Positions 44,804 to 54,635 of a stretch of DNA of 64,000 bases are shown here, one piece after another; position 1 is the stretch's first letter, and every line of letters begins with the position of its first letter. This DNA comes from Kitasatospora sp. Root107 (lineage in GTDB: Bacteria; Actinomycetota; Actinomycetes; Streptomycetales; Streptomycetaceae), in the NCBI RefSeq assembly GCF_001424875.1, contig NZ_LMCT01000001.1, forward strand, positions 289,652 through 353,651, written 5' to 3'. Under the pieces are notes generated by a model. The model did not search any database, was not told the DNA's origin, and saw nothing but the letters and a program-made list of their open reading frames with translations. The position numbers and the translations under genes were made by a program.

Positions 44804-46135
44804 TCACTTGCGGCCCGCACTCCAGTTCAGGCCCCAGCCGTACGCCTCGTCGATCTGCTGGTGGTTCGACCGGCCCTCGACCGCCTGGAAGTACCGGCCC
44901 TCGCGGTTCACCACCAGCCCGTCGCCGTCGTTCTCCAGCAGTGCGACCACGCAGCTGGTGGCCGGGAAGTCGCAGCCGTCCAGCGGCAGTTCGACCGGTG
45001 CGCCGGTGGCGGGGTAGAGGGTGGCCAGGCCGTTCAGGCCGGTCAGCGGCTGGTTATCGAAGGCGAACGCGAAGACCACCAGACGCTGGATCAGGTCGGC
45101 GTGGTCCAGGTTGATCCACAGGTCCTCGCCGGTGGTCACCGCACCGGTCCGGTCGTCGTTGGCCAGCTGGATGAACGGCGGCTCGTACAGTCCGCCGAAC
45201 CGCTGCCCGATCGCCTGCACGATCCCGGAGCTGCCGTCCCGGAGCTGCCACAGGCAGGCCAGGTCCAGGTCCCGGCCCGCCATCGGGGACGGGCCCGCCG
45301 CCCGCATCCGCTTAGCCAGCCAGCCGGCGGCGCCGCCGCCGCCGGACTGCTGCTTCTGCGGCGCACCGGCGGCAGCGGCCCAGTTGAGGTTGACCCGGAG
45401 CAGGCCGCCGACCGCACCATGCTTGCGCAGCGACAGGCGGGGGGCCTCCTTGGTCAGCGTGATCTTGGTGAAGCTCAGCGGTGCCGCAGCGGGCGCGGCC
45501 GCCGGGGCGGACACGGGCATCGGCGGAGCGGCGTACGGCGCGGGCGGAGCGACCGGCGCGACCGGCGGAGCAGGAGCAGCAGCCGGGGTGGTCACCGGGG
45601 CCGGGGCGGGCTCCGAGTCGACCTGGATGCCGTAGTCGGTGGCCAGCCCGGCCAGCCCGGAGGCGTACCCCTGGCCCACCGCGCGGAACTTCCAGCCCTC
45701 GCCGCGCCGGTACAGCTCGCCGAGCACGAAGGCCGTCTCGGTGTCCGCCCCGGTGTCCTCGAACCGGACCAGCTCCGTCCCGGAGGCCGCGTCCAGCACC
45801 CGCAGGTACAGCCCGGGCAGCGCGCCGAACCGGCCGCCGTCGCTGGAGGCGGCCAGCACCACCGTCTCCACCGCCGGGTCGAGCCCGGCCAGCCGGACGG
45901 TCAAGGTGTCCACCACCGAACCCGGGGCGGACCGCTTCCCGGTGTGCCGGACGGCGCCGGAGACGTCCTGCGGCTGGTTGTAGAAGACGAAGTCCGCGTC
46001 GGACCTGACCCGGCCACCCGCCAGCAGCAGCGCGGACGCGTCGGCATCCGGTACGCCGGGGCCGGTCGACCAGCCCAGCTCGACCAGCACCTCGGCCGCC
46101 GCCACCGGCACGTTCGCACCCTTGGAAATCACCAT
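44804..46135 (-). CDS. TerD/TerA-like protein with two TerD-type domains
   Basis: 443 aa from the ATG at 46135 (GGGGAG upstream). The first TerD domain (about 1-180) starts MVISKGANVPVAAAEVLVEL and includes SALLLAGGRVRSDADFVFYN and ETAFVLGELYRRGEGWKFRA. A Pro/Ala-rich linker (about 195-240) leads to a second TerD/TerA domain (LSFTKITLTKEAPRLSL, LACLWQLRDGSSGIVQA, WINLDHADLIQRLVVFAF). The family binds calcium and is tied to tellurite and stress resistance or differentiation. No other ter genes are near, so this is an isolated member. Convergent with the permease gene. Confidence 0.85.
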   Translation of the reverse strand: MVISKGANVPVAAAEVLVELGWSTGPGVPDADASALLLAGGRVRSDADFVFYNQPQDVSGAVRHTGKRSAPGSVVDTLTVRLAGLDPAVETVVLAASSDGGRFGALPGLYLRVLDAASGTELVRFEDTGADTETAFVLGELYRRGEGWKFRAVGQGYASGLAGLATDYGIQVDSEPAPAPVTTPAAAPAPPVAPVAPPAPYAAPPMPVSAPAAAPAAAPLSFTKITLTKEAPRLSLRKHGAVGGLLRVNLNWAAAAGAPQKQQSGGGGAAGWLAKRMRAAGPSPMAGRDLDLACLWQLRDGSSGIVQAIGQRFGGLYEPPFIQLANDDRTGAVTTGEDLWINLDHADLIQRLVVFAFAFDNQPLTGLNGLATLYPATGAPVELPLDGCDFPATSCVVALLENDGDGLVVNREGRYFQAVEGRSNHQQIDEAYGWGLNWSAGRK

Positions 46136-46254
46136 CAGCCCGTCGCTCCCCGAAGTTGACGCCTGCTCGGGCTCCACCCTAGAGCCGAAGGGGCGCCCAG
46201 GCAGCGCGCGGGCCTGACGGGAGTGCGTCGGTGCGCGGGGTTAGCCTCGTCGGT

Positions 46255-47466
46255 ATGGCCAACAGCAGCTCTCCCGAGGCGCCGATCCCGGTCGGCAAGG
46301 TTTCCGCGCTCATCGGCGGCTGGGTGGAACGGCTCGGGGCGGTCTGGGTGGAGGGGCAGATCACCCAGATCAGCCGGCGACCGGGGGCGGGCGTGGTGTT
46401 TCTGACGCTGCGTGACCCGGACCGGGACGTCTCACTGACCGTCACCTGCTTCCGGCAGGTCTTCGACCAGGTCGCCGAGGACGTCCAGGAAGGCTCCCGG
46501 GTGCTGGTCTTCGCCAAACCCGAGTGGTACGTCGCCCGGGGCACCCTCTCACTGCGGGCCACCGAGATCCGGCTGGTCGGCCTGGGCGAGCTGCTCGCCC
46601 GGCTGGAGCACCTGAAGCGGAAGCTGGCCGCCGAGGGCCTGTTCGCCGCCGAGCGCAAGCGGCGGCTGCCGTTCCTGCCGCACTGCGTCGGCCTGGTCAC
46701 CGGCCGAGGCTCGGCCGCCGAGCGCGACGTACTGGAGAACGCGCGGCGCCGCTGGCCCGCCGTCCGCTTCGAGGTCCGGAACGTCCCGGTGCAGGGCAAC
46801 GCCGCCGTAGCCCAGGTGACCGCCGCCGTACGGGAGTTGGACGAGCACTCCGAGGTGGACGTGATCATCGTGGCTCGGGGCGGCGGCAGCGTGGAGGACC
46901 TGCTGCCGTTCTCCGACGAGGGCCTGCTCCGGGCGGTGGCCGCCGCCCGTACGCCGGTGGTCAGCGCGATCGGGCACGAGCCGGACCAGCCGCTGCTGGA
47001 CTTCGTCGCCGACCTGCGGGCCTCCACCCCGACCGACGCCGCCAAGCGGGTGGTGCCGGACGTGAATGAGGAGCTGAGCCGGGTGCACCAGCTCAGGGAC
47101 CGGGCCAGGCGGCACATCACCCACCGGGTGGAGCGCGAGCAGGCGGGCCTGGCCGGTCTGCGCAGCCGTCCGGTGCTGGCCTCCCCGCACCGGCTGGTGG
47201 ACGGTCCGGCCGAGCAGGTCGCGGCTCTGCTGGAGCGCTCCCGGCGGGTCCTCGGCCATCGGCTGGACGCCGCCGAGTCCGACCTCGGCCACACCCTGGC
47301 CCGGGTGGTCGCGCTCTCCCCGCTGGCCACCCTGCAGCGCGGCTACGCGGTGCTCCAGCACGCCGACGGCCGGGTGGTCAGCGATCCGGCCGACCTGACG
47401 CCCGGTGAGCTGCTGCACGCCCGGGTCGCCGAGGGCGCCTTCGAGGTGACCGCCCGTCAGGATTGA
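46255..47466 (+). CDS. xseA: Exodeoxyribonuclease VII large subunit
   Basis: 403 aa from the ATG at 46255. The OB-fold domain (about 10-110) begins [30 protein letters not shown] sequence. The catalytic domain carries [39 protein letters not shown] and [19 protein letters not shown], with a long helical part and a final barrel motif [14 protein letters not shown]. It degrades single-stranded DNA with XseB. The 3' end overlaps a convergent GNAT gene by 10 bp, which separates it from xseB. Confidence 0.95.
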   Translation: MANSSSPEAPIPVGKVSALIGGWVERLGAVWVEGQITQISRRPGAGVVFLTLRDPDRDVSLTVTCFRQVFDQVAEDVQEGSRVLVFAKPEWYVARGTLSLRATEIRLVGLGELLARLEHLKRKLAAEGLFAAERKRRLPFLPHCVGLVTGRGSAAERDVLENARRRWPAVRFEVRNVPVQGNAAVAQVTAAVRELDEHSEVDVIIVARGGGSVEDLLPFSDEGLLRAVAAARTPVVSAIGHEPDQPLLDFVADLRASTPTDAAKRVVPDVNEELSRVHQLRDRARRHITHRVEREQAGLAGLRSRPVLASPHRLVDGPAEQVAALLERSRRVLGHRLDAAESDLGHTLARVVALSPLATLQRGYAVLQHADGRVVSDPADLTPGELLHARVAEGAFEVTARQD

Positions 47467-47945
47467 ATCAGCCGCTGGCGGGAGAGCGGTACGGAGTGCT
47501 CGTGGAAGCCGAGGCTGCGGTACAGCGCCTCGCCGCCCTCCGTGGCGTGCAGGTCGATCCTGGTGACCCGGCGGGCGTCGAACCAGGCCAGCAGGGCCTC
47601 GGTGCAGGCCCGGCCGTAGCCCCGGCGGCGGTGGGCGGGGTCGGTGCAGATGTTGAAGACGAAGCCGAACAGCCCGTCGGGATGCCCCGGTGCGGGCAGC
47701 CGTCGCTCCAGGGTGCCGACCGCGCAGGCGGCCAGCCGGCCGGGCAGGTCCGGGTCGTCGACCACGAAGGCGGCCATGGTGCGCCGGTCATCGGGATCGG
47801 CCAGCCGCTCGCGCAGTACCTGTTCGGCGGCCGGCTGCCAGCCGCCCGGGTCGGGCTTCCCCGACATCGCTTCGAACATCAGGCCGCGCAGCCGGACCAG
47901 TTCGGCTGCGTCCTCGGGGGTGGCGGGTCTCACCTGGGGCGTCAT
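47457..47945 (-). CDS. GNAT-family N-acetyltransferase
   Basis: 162 aa from the ATG at 47945 ([20 protein letters not shown]). The acetyl-CoA-binding motif A is [28 protein letters not shown], matching the RxxGxG/A pattern, and motif B is [15 protein letters not shown]. Substrate unknown. It lies on the opposite strand between xseA and xseB and overlaps the xseA stop by 10 bp. Confidence 0.87.
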   Translation of the reverse strand: MTPQVRPATPEDAAELVRLRGLMFEAMSGKPDPGGWQPAAEQVLRERLADPDDRRTMAAFVVDDPDLPGRLAACAVGTLERRLPAPGHPDGLFGFVFNICTDPAHRRRGYGRACTEALLAWFDARRVTRIDLHATEGGEALYRSLGFHEHSVPLSRQRLIQS

Positions 47946-48016
47946 GGCGCCGAGGGTAGCCAGCGACGGCACCGGGACACACCCGAATTGTCCGCCGCAC
48001 CGCCTACCCTGACGGA

Positions 48017-48253
48017 ATGACAGAGCAGCAGGGGAATAACGCGGACGACAGTCTCGGTTACGAGCAGGCGCGGGATGCGCTGCTCGACGTGGTCCGGCAG
48101 CTGGAGGCGGGCGGCGTCCCCCTGGAGGAGTCGCTGGCCCTCTGGGAGCGCGGTGAGCAGCTGGCCAAGGTCTGCCAGCGCTGGCTGGACGGCGCCCGGG
48201 CCCGGCTGGACGCGGCGCTGGCCGCCGAGGGCGGGGAGACCGGCGGCGAGTAG
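48017..48253 (+). CDS. xseB: Exodeoxyribonuclease VII small subunit
   Basis: 78 aa, the usual length. The XseB signature is GYEQARDALLDVVRQLEAGG, then VPLEESLALWERGEQLAKVCQRWL and a helical end. It should form a complex with the large subunit from 46.3-47.5 kb. Here the two genes are 550 bp apart with an antisense acetyltransferase gene between them. Confidence 0.94.
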   Translation: MTEQQGNNADDSLGYEQARDALLDVVRQLEAGGVPLEESLALWERGEQLAKVCQRWLDGARARLDAALAAEGGETGGE

Positions 48254-48391
48254 CTCGCGTCTCACCATGTGACGTGGTTCACAGGGCAGTTGCGGAATGG
48301 TTTAAGTTTCACCTAACGTTGGACCGTACCGAACGGCGCGCAAACCGCTGCTCCGTGATGCAGACGTATATCCCGTAGAGGTGGACCCGTA

Positions 48392-48985
48392 ATGACCCTG
48401 GCTCTCGACGCCGCCGCCCAGGACCTGCTCTTCCGTGAGGCCCGCACCGCCAACACGTTCACCGACGAGCCGGTCAGCGACGAGCAGGTCCAGGCCATCT
48501 ACGACCTGGTCAAGTTCGCCCCGACCGCGTTCAACCAGCAGCCGCTGCGCGTGATCCTGGTCCGCTCCCCCGAGGGCCGCGAGCGCCTGCTGCAGCACAT
48601 GGCCGACGGCAACAAGCCCAAGACCGCCACCGCCCCGCTGGTCGCGATCCTGGCCGCCGACAACGAGTTCCACGAGGAGCTGCCGGCCCAGCTCCCGTCC
48701 TTCCCGCAGGCCGCCGAGCTGTTCTTCACCGAGCGCCCGGTCCGTGAGGCGTCCGCCCACTTCAACGGCGCGCTGCAGGCCGGCTACTTCATCCTCGGCG
48801 TCCGCGCCGCCGGCCTGGCCGCCGGCCCGATGACCGGCTACAACGCCGCGGGCATCAACAAGGAGTTCTTCGCCGACGGCGAGCACTCGGTGCTGGCCGT
48901 GGTCAACATCGGCAAGCCGGGCGAGGACGCCTGGTACCCGCGCTCCCCGCGCCTGGCGTACGACGAGGTCGTCACCACCGTCTGA
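48392..48985 (+). CDS. Nitroreductase-family FMN oxidoreductase (malonic semialdehyde reductase/RutE-like)
   Basis: 197 aa. HadB/RutE-type blocks: ARTANTFTDEPVSDEQVQAIYDLVKFAPTAFNQQPLR in the N-terminal half (FMN binding) and GYFILGVRAAGLAAGPMTGYN, then SVLAVVNIGKP near the end. The usual reaction is NADPH reduction of malonic semialdehyde or nitroaromatics. It stands alone, with its own strong terminator. The leader of about 140 bp has no repeat or known riboswitch that I can identify. Confidence 0.87.
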   Translation: MTLALDAAAQDLLFREARTANTFTDEPVSDEQVQAIYDLVKFAPTAFNQQPLRVILVRSPEGRERLLQHMADGNKPKTATAPLVAILAADNEFHEELPAQLPSFPQAAELFFTERPVREASAHFNGALQAGYFILGVRAAGLAAGPMTGYNAAGINKEFFADGEHSVLAVVNIGKPGEDAWYPRSPRLAYDEVVTTV

Positions 48986-49005
48986 CGGTGACCCCGCAGC
49001 TACGA

Positions 49006-49037
49006 CGAAGCCCCCGGCCACACGGCCGGGGGCTTCG
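49006..49037. terminator. Terminator shared by nitroreductase and DUF4245 genes
   Basis: Perfect 14-bp stem 49006-49019 / 49024-49037 (cgaagcccccggcc / ggccgggggcttcg) with loop acac. It lies between convergent stops at 48985 and 49058, so it can work in both directions. Confidence 0.82.
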
Positions 49038-49057
49038 GTGCGTTCCGGGTCCGGGTG

Positions 49058-49561
49058 CTACCGCAGCGACTGGGCGAACTCGGTGAGTTCCTCCCAGCCT
49101 GCGCTGCCGACGACCACGGTGGTGGCGCTGCCGCTCTGGACCACCAGGGCGCGGTAGGACTTGCCCTGGTAGCGCTGCCACTCCTGGCCGCCGATCGTCG
49201 CGGTACCGTCCGGCTTCGCGCCCTCCACCGCGTCGGCGACCGCCTTGTCGCGGGCCTCCAGGCTCTGCTCGACCGCCGCGTACTGGCCGCCCGGCGTGAG
49301 GAAGCCCAGGTGCCAGGCCTTCGGCCGCTTCTTGTCCTGGTTGTACTCGACCGAGGTGGCCTTCCACCGGTCGGACAGGCCCTCCGGGGCCAGCACCGGG
49401 TACGGCGCGGCGCGCTTGGCCGAGGCCGCCGAGGAGCGGTAGTCGACCGCCTTCAGCCCCGAGCCCTCGGAGTGCGGGATGAAGAGGTACCCGACGAAGA
49501 CCACGCCACCGATCGCCAGCATCGACAGGATCATGTCCCGTACCGTCTGCCGGCCTCTCAT
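49058..49561 (-). CDS. DUF4245-type membrane-anchored protein
   Basis: 167 aa from the ATG at 49561; an ATG at 49597 in the same frame is an alternative. The N-terminal cytoplasmic part [10 protein letters not shown] is followed by one membrane helix [16 protein letters not shown]. The remainder is extracytoplasmic: [37 protein letters not shown], then [19 protein letters not shown]. Known as a conserved streptomycete protein of unknown function encoded next to glpX. No catalytic motif was seen. Confidence 0.82.
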   Translation of the reverse strand: MRGRQTVRDMILSMLAIGGVVFVGYLFIPHSEGSGLKAVDYRSSAASAKRAAPYPVLAPEGLSDRWKATSVEYNQDKKRPKAWHLGFLTPGGQYAAVEQSLEARDKAVADAVEGAKPDGTATIGGQEWQRYQGKSYRALVVQSGSATTVVVGSAGWEELTEFAQSLR

Positions 49562-49800
49562 GCTGCTTTTCCCTGCCACCCCCTCATCGTGAACCATCCC
49601 CTTCCCCGCCCCTACCACCGGGGTCCTCCCGGACGGGTGAATCCGGCCGGGGAACGGCCAGTGGACGCAGTACGAGGCCAGCCGGGGGTGCGCCACAGAC
49701 AGCCATGAGGTGGGCAGATACGATCGCAGGACCCTCATCACGGCGTTCGACCTGGCACTTGTCGGGCGCTCTGGCCGTCGCGTACAGAGAGGTATCGACG

Positions 49801-50838
49801 ATGACCGCCCAGCACAGCAACTTCCCCAGCTCCCTGATCGTGGCCCCGGAGGCCCCCGATCGGAACCTCGCCCTCGAACTCGTCCGGGTCACCGAGGCCG
49901 CCGCCATGGCGGCCGGCCGGTGGGTCGGCAGGGGCGACAAGAACGGCGCCGACGGCGCGGCCGTGAAGGCCATGCGCACCCTGGTGTCCACCGTGTCGAT
50001 GAACGGCGTGGTCGTCATCGGTGAGGGCGAGAAGGACGAAGCCCCGATGCTCTACAACGGCGAGCGGGTCGGCGACGGCACCGGCGCCGAGTGCGACGTC
50101 GCGGTGGACCCGGTGGACGGCACCACGCTCACCGCCAAGGGCATGGCCAACGCCGTCGCGGTGCTGGCCGTCGCCGACCGCGGCACCATGTTCGACCCGA
50201 GCGCGGTCTTCTACATGGACAAGCTGGTCTGCGGCCCCGAGGCCGCCGACTACGTCGACATCACCGCCCCCGCCGCCGTGAACATCCGCCGGGTCGCCAA
50301 GGCCAAGGGCAGCTCGGTCGAGGACGTCACCGTGATGGTGCTCGACCGGCCGCGCCACGCGGGTCTGGTCAAGGAGATCCGCGAGGCCGGCGCCCGGATC
50401 AAGTTCATCACCGACGGCGACGTGGCGGGCGCCATCATGACCGCCCGCGCGGGCACCGGCGTCGACCTGCTGATGGGCATCGGCGGCACCCCCGAGGGGA
50501 TCATCGCGGCCTGTGCCATGAAGTGCATGGGTGGCGTGATCCAGGGCAAGCTGTGGCCGAAGGACGACGCCGAGCGGCAGAAGGCGCTGGACGCCGGGCA
50601 CGACCTGGACCGGGTGCTCACCACCGACGACCTGGTCAGCGGCGAGAACGTGTTCTTCGTCGCCACCGGCATCACCGACGGCGAGCTGCTCCGCGGCGTC
50701 CACTACCGCCAGGCCACCGCCACCACCAGCTCGCTGGTGATGCGCTCGAAGAGCGGGACGATCCGTCAGATCGACTCCACCCACAAGCTCTCCAAGCTGC
50801 GGGCCTACAGCGCGATCGACTTCGACCGCGCCAACTGA
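49801..50838 (+). CDS. glpX: Class II fructose-1,6-bisphosphatase (GlpX)
   Basis: 345 aa from the ATG at 49801 (AGAGAGG upstream); the frame is open to 49705. Class II features: [20 protein letters not shown], the metal site [12 protein letters not shown] and VDPVDGTTL, and [17 protein letters not shown]. It converts fructose 1,6-bisphosphate to fructose 6-phosphate in gluconeogenesis. It is divergent from the DUF4245 gene with 239 bp between the starts. A complete dispersed repeat follows 51 bp after its stop. Confidence 0.96.
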   Translation: MTAQHSNFPSSLIVAPEAPDRNLALELVRVTEAAAMAAGRWVGRGDKNGADGAAVKAMRTLVSTVSMNGVVVIGEGEKDEAPMLYNGERVGDGTGAECDVAVDPVDGTTLTAKGMANAVAVLAVADRGTMFDPSAVFYMDKLVCGPEAADYVDITAPAAVNIRRVAKAKGSSVEDVTVMVLDRPRHAGLVKEIREAGARIKFITDGDVAGAIMTARAGTGVDLLMGIGGTPEGIIAACAMKCMGGVIQGKLWPKDDAERQKALDAGHDLDRVLTTDDLVSGENVFFVATGITDGELLRGVHYRQATATTSSLVMRSKSGTIRQIDSTHKLSKLRAYSAIDFDRAN

Positions 50839-50889
50839 GGCACCCTGGGGGCTCGGGCACCTGCGCTCTGCGCATCAGCCGTCTACGGC

Positions 50890-51007
50890 CCAGGGGCTCG
50901 GGGAACTGCGACGCCGACCTCGGACAAGGTGATCCGTGCGTAGGTGGTCAGGCACTTTCGCCTGTGACCCCGGCGCCAGATCTCCTCGCAGTTCCCCGAG
51001 CCCCTGG
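50890..51007 (-). repeat. Dispersed inverted-repeat element, complete copy c (118 bp, 22-bp perfect terminal repeats)
   Basis: Terminal repeats 50890-50911 and 50986-51007 are perfect inverted copies. The interior (cgccgacctcggacaaggtg, atccgtgcgtaggtggtcag, gcactttcgcctgtg, ccccggcgccagatctcc) is shared with copies a, b and d in the opposite orientation. Just outside, ctac at 50883-50886 and gtag at 51008-51011 are also complementary. It lies between the convergent glpX and WhiB-like genes. No ORF of its own is supported; short frames over it are shadows. Confidence 0.88.
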
Positions 51008-51062
51008 GTAGTCAACGGCTGAGCACCTGCCCAAAGCGCAGCCCTCGACGGCTGGGCTCGGT

Positions 51063-51455
51063 TCAGCCGGCTATCCGGCGGGCCGCCGGTATCCGCAGCT
51101 CGGCCTCCCGGCGCCGCCGCCGGGCCAGCACCACCCGGCGCTCGGCCGCCGTGAGGCCGCCCCAGACGCCGTACGGCTCGGGCTGGGCCAGGGCGTGCTC
51201 CCGGCACTCCAGCAGGACCGGGCAGCGCGCGCAGACCTGCTTGGCGTGCTCCTCCCGGGACAGCCGGGCCGCCGTGGGCTCCTTCGACGGGGCGAAGAAC
51301 AGCCCGGCCTCGTCCCGTCGGCAGGCCGCCCCGGTGTGCCAGGGATTGTCCTCCCGTTGGTCGAGCCGCTGCGCCGCCACCGCCGCCGGAGCGGTGGTAC
51401 TACGGGCCGCCGGTTGAGGGGCGACACGGGCGCTGGACTCGATGGGATGCAGCAC
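51063..51455 (-). CDS. WhiB-family iron-sulfur transcriptional regulator
   Basis: 130 aa from the ATG at 51455. The four cluster Cys are visible: GAACRRDEAGLFFAP, then QVCARCPVLLECREHA. GVWGGLTAAER is the WhiB turn and a basic tail (LARRRRREAELR) the DNA-binding part. The first 35 residues are Ala-rich. WhiB proteins bind a 4Fe-4S cluster, often act with the housekeeping sigma factor, and control development or redox response. The position next to glpX is known from other streptomycetes. The specific Wbl identity is not certain. Confidence 0.93.
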   Translation of the reverse strand: MLHPIESSARVAPQPAARSTTAPAAVAAQRLDQREDNPWHTGAACRRDEAGLFFAPSKEPTAARLSREEHAKQVCARCPVLLECREHALAQPEPYGVWGGLTAAERRVVLARRRRREAELRIPAARRIAG

Positions 51456-51648
51456 GGCTAACTCCTGACGGGCTCAAGAGAACTCGGGGGGAAGGCTCCC
51501 TGCCCGGCTGCCCCGTTACCGACCCCGCTCGCGGCATCCGTAGGTTTCAACTGCCCCCGGGGTCACAGCCGTACAAGAAACGATATGCGTCTGGAACTAC
51601 CCCGCCGCCGCCTGATTCATGCACACCGCATGCGGCCGACTACAGGCT

Positions 51649-51671
51649 GCACTCGACCCAGGATCGAGTGC
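51649..51671 (-). terminator. Hairpin after the DUF1707/LiaF-like gene
   Basis: Perfect 8-bp stem 51649-51656 / 51664-51671 (gcactcga / tcgagtgc), loop of seven nt, about 40 bp after the stop of the leftward gene. The rest of 51456-51708 is likely the promoter region of the WhiB gene. Confidence 0.5.
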
Positions 51672-51708
51672 CCGCCCCGAAGTTGACGGCCCGTGAGGTC
51701 ACGAACGG

Positions 51709-52446
51709 TCAGCCGTCGAGCTGCTTGCGCACCCACTCCCGGAGCTTCTTGCCGCGCCGGGGCCTGGCCTCGCAGCCGCCGAAGACCGCCGCGCCCTTCA
51801 CCCGGACCACCGGCGCGTACGGATCGGCCGAGGTCTGCTCCCGGACGTCGAAGCCGCCGAAGATCCCGACCCCGCTGCCGTGCAGCGAGACGTTCTCCGG
51901 CACCTTGATGTCGACGCCGCCGAAGACCGCCCAGACCTCGATCTCCACCTCGGGCGACTCGAACACGGCGTCGCTGAGGTCGATCTCCACCCCGCCGAAC
52001 ACCGCCACCGCGCGCAGGTGCGAGCCCACCCGCCAGCGGCCCTTCCGGCTGCTGCCCCCGAAGACCGCCACCATGGTCGGCGACTCGCTCCGGGCCGGCA
52101 GCTGCGGCTGCGGTGCGCGCTGGGCCGTGCTCTGCGGCTGCTCGGCGGAGAGCGGCCGGTGCGCGGGCAGGTCCCTGGTCAGCGGCACCAACTCGCCCAG
52201 CGTGCGGGCGTTGTAGGCCGCCTCGATCCGCTCGGAGTGCTCCTCGACGGTGAGCCGGCCCTCGGCGTACGCGTCCCGCAGCAGCTCGGCGATCCGCTCC
52301 CGGTCGGCGTCCGAGGCGCGCAGCTCGGCCTCCGCCACCGGAGCCGCGTCGAAGGGCTTCTTGGTCAGGTCCGGCTTGGCCTCGGACTTGGTCATCGGTA
52401 CGGGCGACTGGCCCGGCTGGTCGTCCATCGACGGCGAGTTGTCCAC
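51709..52446 (-). CDS. DUF1707 and LiaF-like C-terminal domain protein
   Basis: 245 aa from the ATG at 52446. The DUF1707 block is LRASDADRERIAELLRDAYAEGRLTVEEHSERI (about 43-75). A Gln/Pro linker leads to a beta-helix-like repeat region: VAVFGGSSRKGRWRV, VAVFGGVEIDLSDAVF, VWAVFGGVDIKVPENV, GIFGGFDVRE, AAVFGGCEARP. Such FGG repeats are typical of LiaF/YvqF-type cell-envelope stress proteins. No membrane helix is predicted, unlike Bacillus LiaF. It is divergent from the fumarase gene. Confidence 0.87.
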   Translation of the reverse strand: MDNSPSMDDQPGQSPVPMTKSEAKPDLTKKPFDAAPVAEAELRASDADRERIAELLRDAYAEGRLTVEEHSERIEAAYNARTLGELVPLTRDLPAHRPLSAEQPQSTAQRAPQPQLPARSESPTMVAVFGGSSRKGRWRVGSHLRAVAVFGGVEIDLSDAVFESPEVEIEVWAVFGGVDIKVPENVSLHGSGVGIFGGFDVREQTSADPYAPVVRVKGAAVFGGCEARPRRGKKLREWVRKQLDG

Positions 52447-52607
52447 GGGGCCAGCCTAGCCACCGGACCCCCTCCCGAACGAGAGTTCGGCGGCAGTCGG
52501 CGTGACCCCGGTCACGCAGGTTCACCTGCGCGCACCGGCCGCTCGGGCGGCACCTAGTCTTGAAGGTGCTTCGTCGACGCAGCCGGATCAGTTAAGGACC
52601 TCCACCC

Positions 52608-54275
52608 ATGGCTCCCACGCCAGAGTTCGCGTACTCCGACCTCCTCCCCCTAGGTGCGGATCCCACCCCGTACCGCAAGCTGACCTCCGAGGGCGTCAGC
52701 GTCGTCGAGGCCGGCGGCCGCCGCTTCCTCCAGGTCGAGCCCGAGGCCCTGCGGCTGCTCACCGCCGAGGCGATGCACGACATCTCGCACTACCTTCGCC
52801 CGGCCCACCTGGCCCAGCTCCGCCGGATCCTGGACGACCCGGAGGCCAGCCCGAACGACCGTTTCGTCGCGCTGGACCTGCTGAAGAACGTCAACATCTC
52901 GGCCGGCGGCATCCTGCCGATGTGCCAGGACACCGGCACCGCGATCGTGATGGGCAAGCGCGGCCAGAACGTGCTGACCGAGGGCCGCGACGAGGCCGCC
53001 ATCGCCCGCGGCGTTTTCGACGCGTACACCAAGCTGAACCTGCGCTACTCGCAGATGGCGCCGGTGACGATGTGGGACGAGAAGAACACCGGCAACAACC
53101 TGCCGGCCCAGATCGAGCTGTACGCGGCGGACGGCGACGCGTACAAGTTCCTGTTCATGGCCAAGGGCGGCGGCAGCGCCAACAAGTCGTACCTCTACCA
53201 GGAGACCAAGGCCATCCTGAACGAGGACTCGATGCTCAACTTCCTCGAGCAGAAGATCCGTTCGCTCGGCACGGCGGCCTGCCCGCCGTACCACCTGGCG
53301 ATCGTGGTCGGCGGTACGAGTGCCGAGTTCGCCCTGAAGACCGCCAAGTACGCCTCGGCGCACTACCTGGACGAGCTGCCGACCAGCGGCGACGCGGCCA
53401 CCGGGCACGGCTTCCGCGACCTGGAGCTGGAGGCCAAGGTCACCGAGCTGACCCAGAAGATCGGCATCGGCGCCCAGTTCGGCGGCAAGTACTTCTGCCA
53501 CGACGTCCGGGTGATCCGGCTGCCCCGGCACGGCGCCTCGCTGCCGGTCGCGATGGCCGTCTCCTGCTCGGCCGACCGCCAGGCGCTGGGCAAGATCACG
53601 GCGGACGGCATCTTCCTGGAGCAGCTCGAGACCGACCCGGCGAAGTACCTGCCGGACACCACGGACGAGCACCTTGACGACGACGTGGTCCGGATCGACC
53701 TGAACCAGCCGATGTCCGACATCCGCGCCGAACTCGCCAAGTACCCGGTGAAGACCCGGCTTTCGCTCACCGGCACGCTGGTGGTCGCCCGCGACATCGC
53801 ACACGCGAAGATCAAGGAGCGGCTGGACGCGGGCGAGGGCATGCCGCAGTACCTGAAGGACCACCCGGTCTACTACGCCGGCCCGGCCAAGACCCCGGAG
53901 GGCTTCGCCTCGGGTTCGTTCGGCCCCACCACCGCTGGGCGGATGGACAGTTACGTCGACCAGTTCCAGGCGGCGGGCGGCTCGATGGTGATGCTCGCCA
54001 AGGGCAACCGCTCGAAGCAGGTCACCAAGGCGTGCGCCGAGCACGGCGGCTTCTACCTCGGCTCGATCGGTGGGCCCGCCGCGCGGCTGGCGCAGGACTG
54101 CATCCGCAAGGTCGAGGTGCTGGAGTACGCCGAGCTGGGCATGGAGGCGGTCTGGCGGATCGAGGTCGAGGACTTCCCGGCCTTCATCGTGGTCGACGAC
54201 AAGGGCAACGACTTCTTCGCGGAGGTCACCGACGGACCGCTGATCACCAGCCTGCGGGTGCGGTCGGCGGAATAG
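52608..54275 (+). CDS. fum: Class I fumarate hydratase
   Basis: 555 aa from the ATG at 52608. Iron-sulfur fumarase (FumA type): the N-terminal part has [22 protein letters not shown] and [20 protein letters not shown] (cluster Cys), [13 protein letters not shown], and [16 protein letters not shown] (second Cys); the C-terminal part carries [17 protein letters not shown] and [18 protein letters not shown]. It converts fumarate to malate in the TCA cycle. It has a single long leader and a hairpin after the stop. Confidence 0.95.
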   Translation: MAPTPEFAYSDLLPLGADPTPYRKLTSEGVSVVEAGGRRFLQVEPEALRLLTAEAMHDISHYLRPAHLAQLRRILDDPEASPNDRFVALDLLKNVNISAGGILPMCQDTGTAIVMGKRGQNVLTEGRDEAAIARGVFDAYTKLNLRYSQMAPVTMWDEKNTGNNLPAQIELYAADGDAYKFLFMAKGGGSANKSYLYQETKAILNEDSMLNFLEQKIRSLGTAACPPYHLAIVVGGTSAEFALKTAKYASAHYLDELPTSGDAATGHGFRDLELEAKVTELTQKIGIGAQFGGKYFCHDVRVIRLPRHGASLPVAMAVSCSADRQALGKITADGIFLEQLETDPAKYLPDTTDEHLDDDVVRIDLNQPMSDIRAELAKYPVKTRLSLTGTLVVARDIAHAKIKERLDAGEGMPQYLKDHPVYYAGPAKTPEGFASGSFGPTTAGRMDSYVDQFQAAGGSMVMLAKGNRSKQVTKACAEHGGFYLGSIGGPAARLAQDCIRKVEVLEYAELGMEAVWRIEVEDFPAFIVVDDKGNDFFAEVTDGPLITSLRVRSAE

Positions 54276-54280
54276 CGACA

Positions 54281-54317
54281 AGTGCCCCGCTCCGCCTGGG
54301 TGGTGGAGTGGGGCACT
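54281..54317. terminator. Terminator between fumarase and small peptide gene
   Basis: 13-bp stem 54281-54293 / 54305-54317 with one G-T wobble, 11-nt loop, 5 bp after the fumarase stop and 15 bp before the stop of the convergent small peptide gene. It can serve both. Confidence 0.7.
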
Positions 54318-54332
54318 GCATTCCGTTTTTGC

Positions 54333-54554
54333 TCAGGGGCGGTTGATGATGTTCCCCAGCGGCTCGTAGCCGCCGTCCTTCTTGGGCTCGTCGGCCTCCG
54401 GCGCGGTCTCCGGCTCGTCGGTGGCCAGGACTTCCAGGACCTCCAGGAGCTGGGCCTCCGGGTCCACGGCGGTGAGGTTCTGCTCGGCGGGTGCGGCCTC
54501 GGCCACCGGCTGGAGCTCGGCCGGGGTCTCGGTGGTGGTCTCGGTGTCAGCCAT
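54333..54554 (-). CDS. Small acidic peptide with double-glycine motif, possible RiPP or signal precursor
   Basis: 73 aa from the ATG at 54554, preceded by AAGGCGG. Not recognised. The N-terminus is rich in Thr, Glu, Pro and Ala (MADTETTTETPAELQPV), then a predicted helix QLLEVLEVLA, an acidic EPETAPEADEPKKD region and GG followed by an 11-residue end YEPLGNIINRP. No signal peptide or Cys is present. The gene is divergent from the AfsR-like regulator. The acidic leader plus GG-end layout resembles precursor peptides, but no modifying enzyme is adjacent, so a plain small conserved protein is also possible. Confidence 0.6.
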   Translation of the reverse strand: MADTETTTETPAELQPVAEAAPAEQNLTAVDPEAQLLEVLEVLATDEPETAPEADEPKKDGGYEPLGNIINRP

Positions 54555-54635
54555 GACGCCGCCTTTCGGGTAATGAGATTGTGTGTCAGCCCGGACGGAC
54601 GGGTCAGGGCGCTGGCCCAGTATCGTAGGCCTCGC

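Noticed and set aside
48254..48391. Riboswitch in front of the nitroreductase gene
   Set aside because: The leader has no recognisable conserved aptamer core. It is treated as an ordinary promoter region.
50875..51207. Small hypothetical protein over the dispersed repeat
   Set aside because: The frame runs through the inverted-repeat element and the same peptide text appears at the other copies because the DNA repeats. There is no start signal or codon bias.
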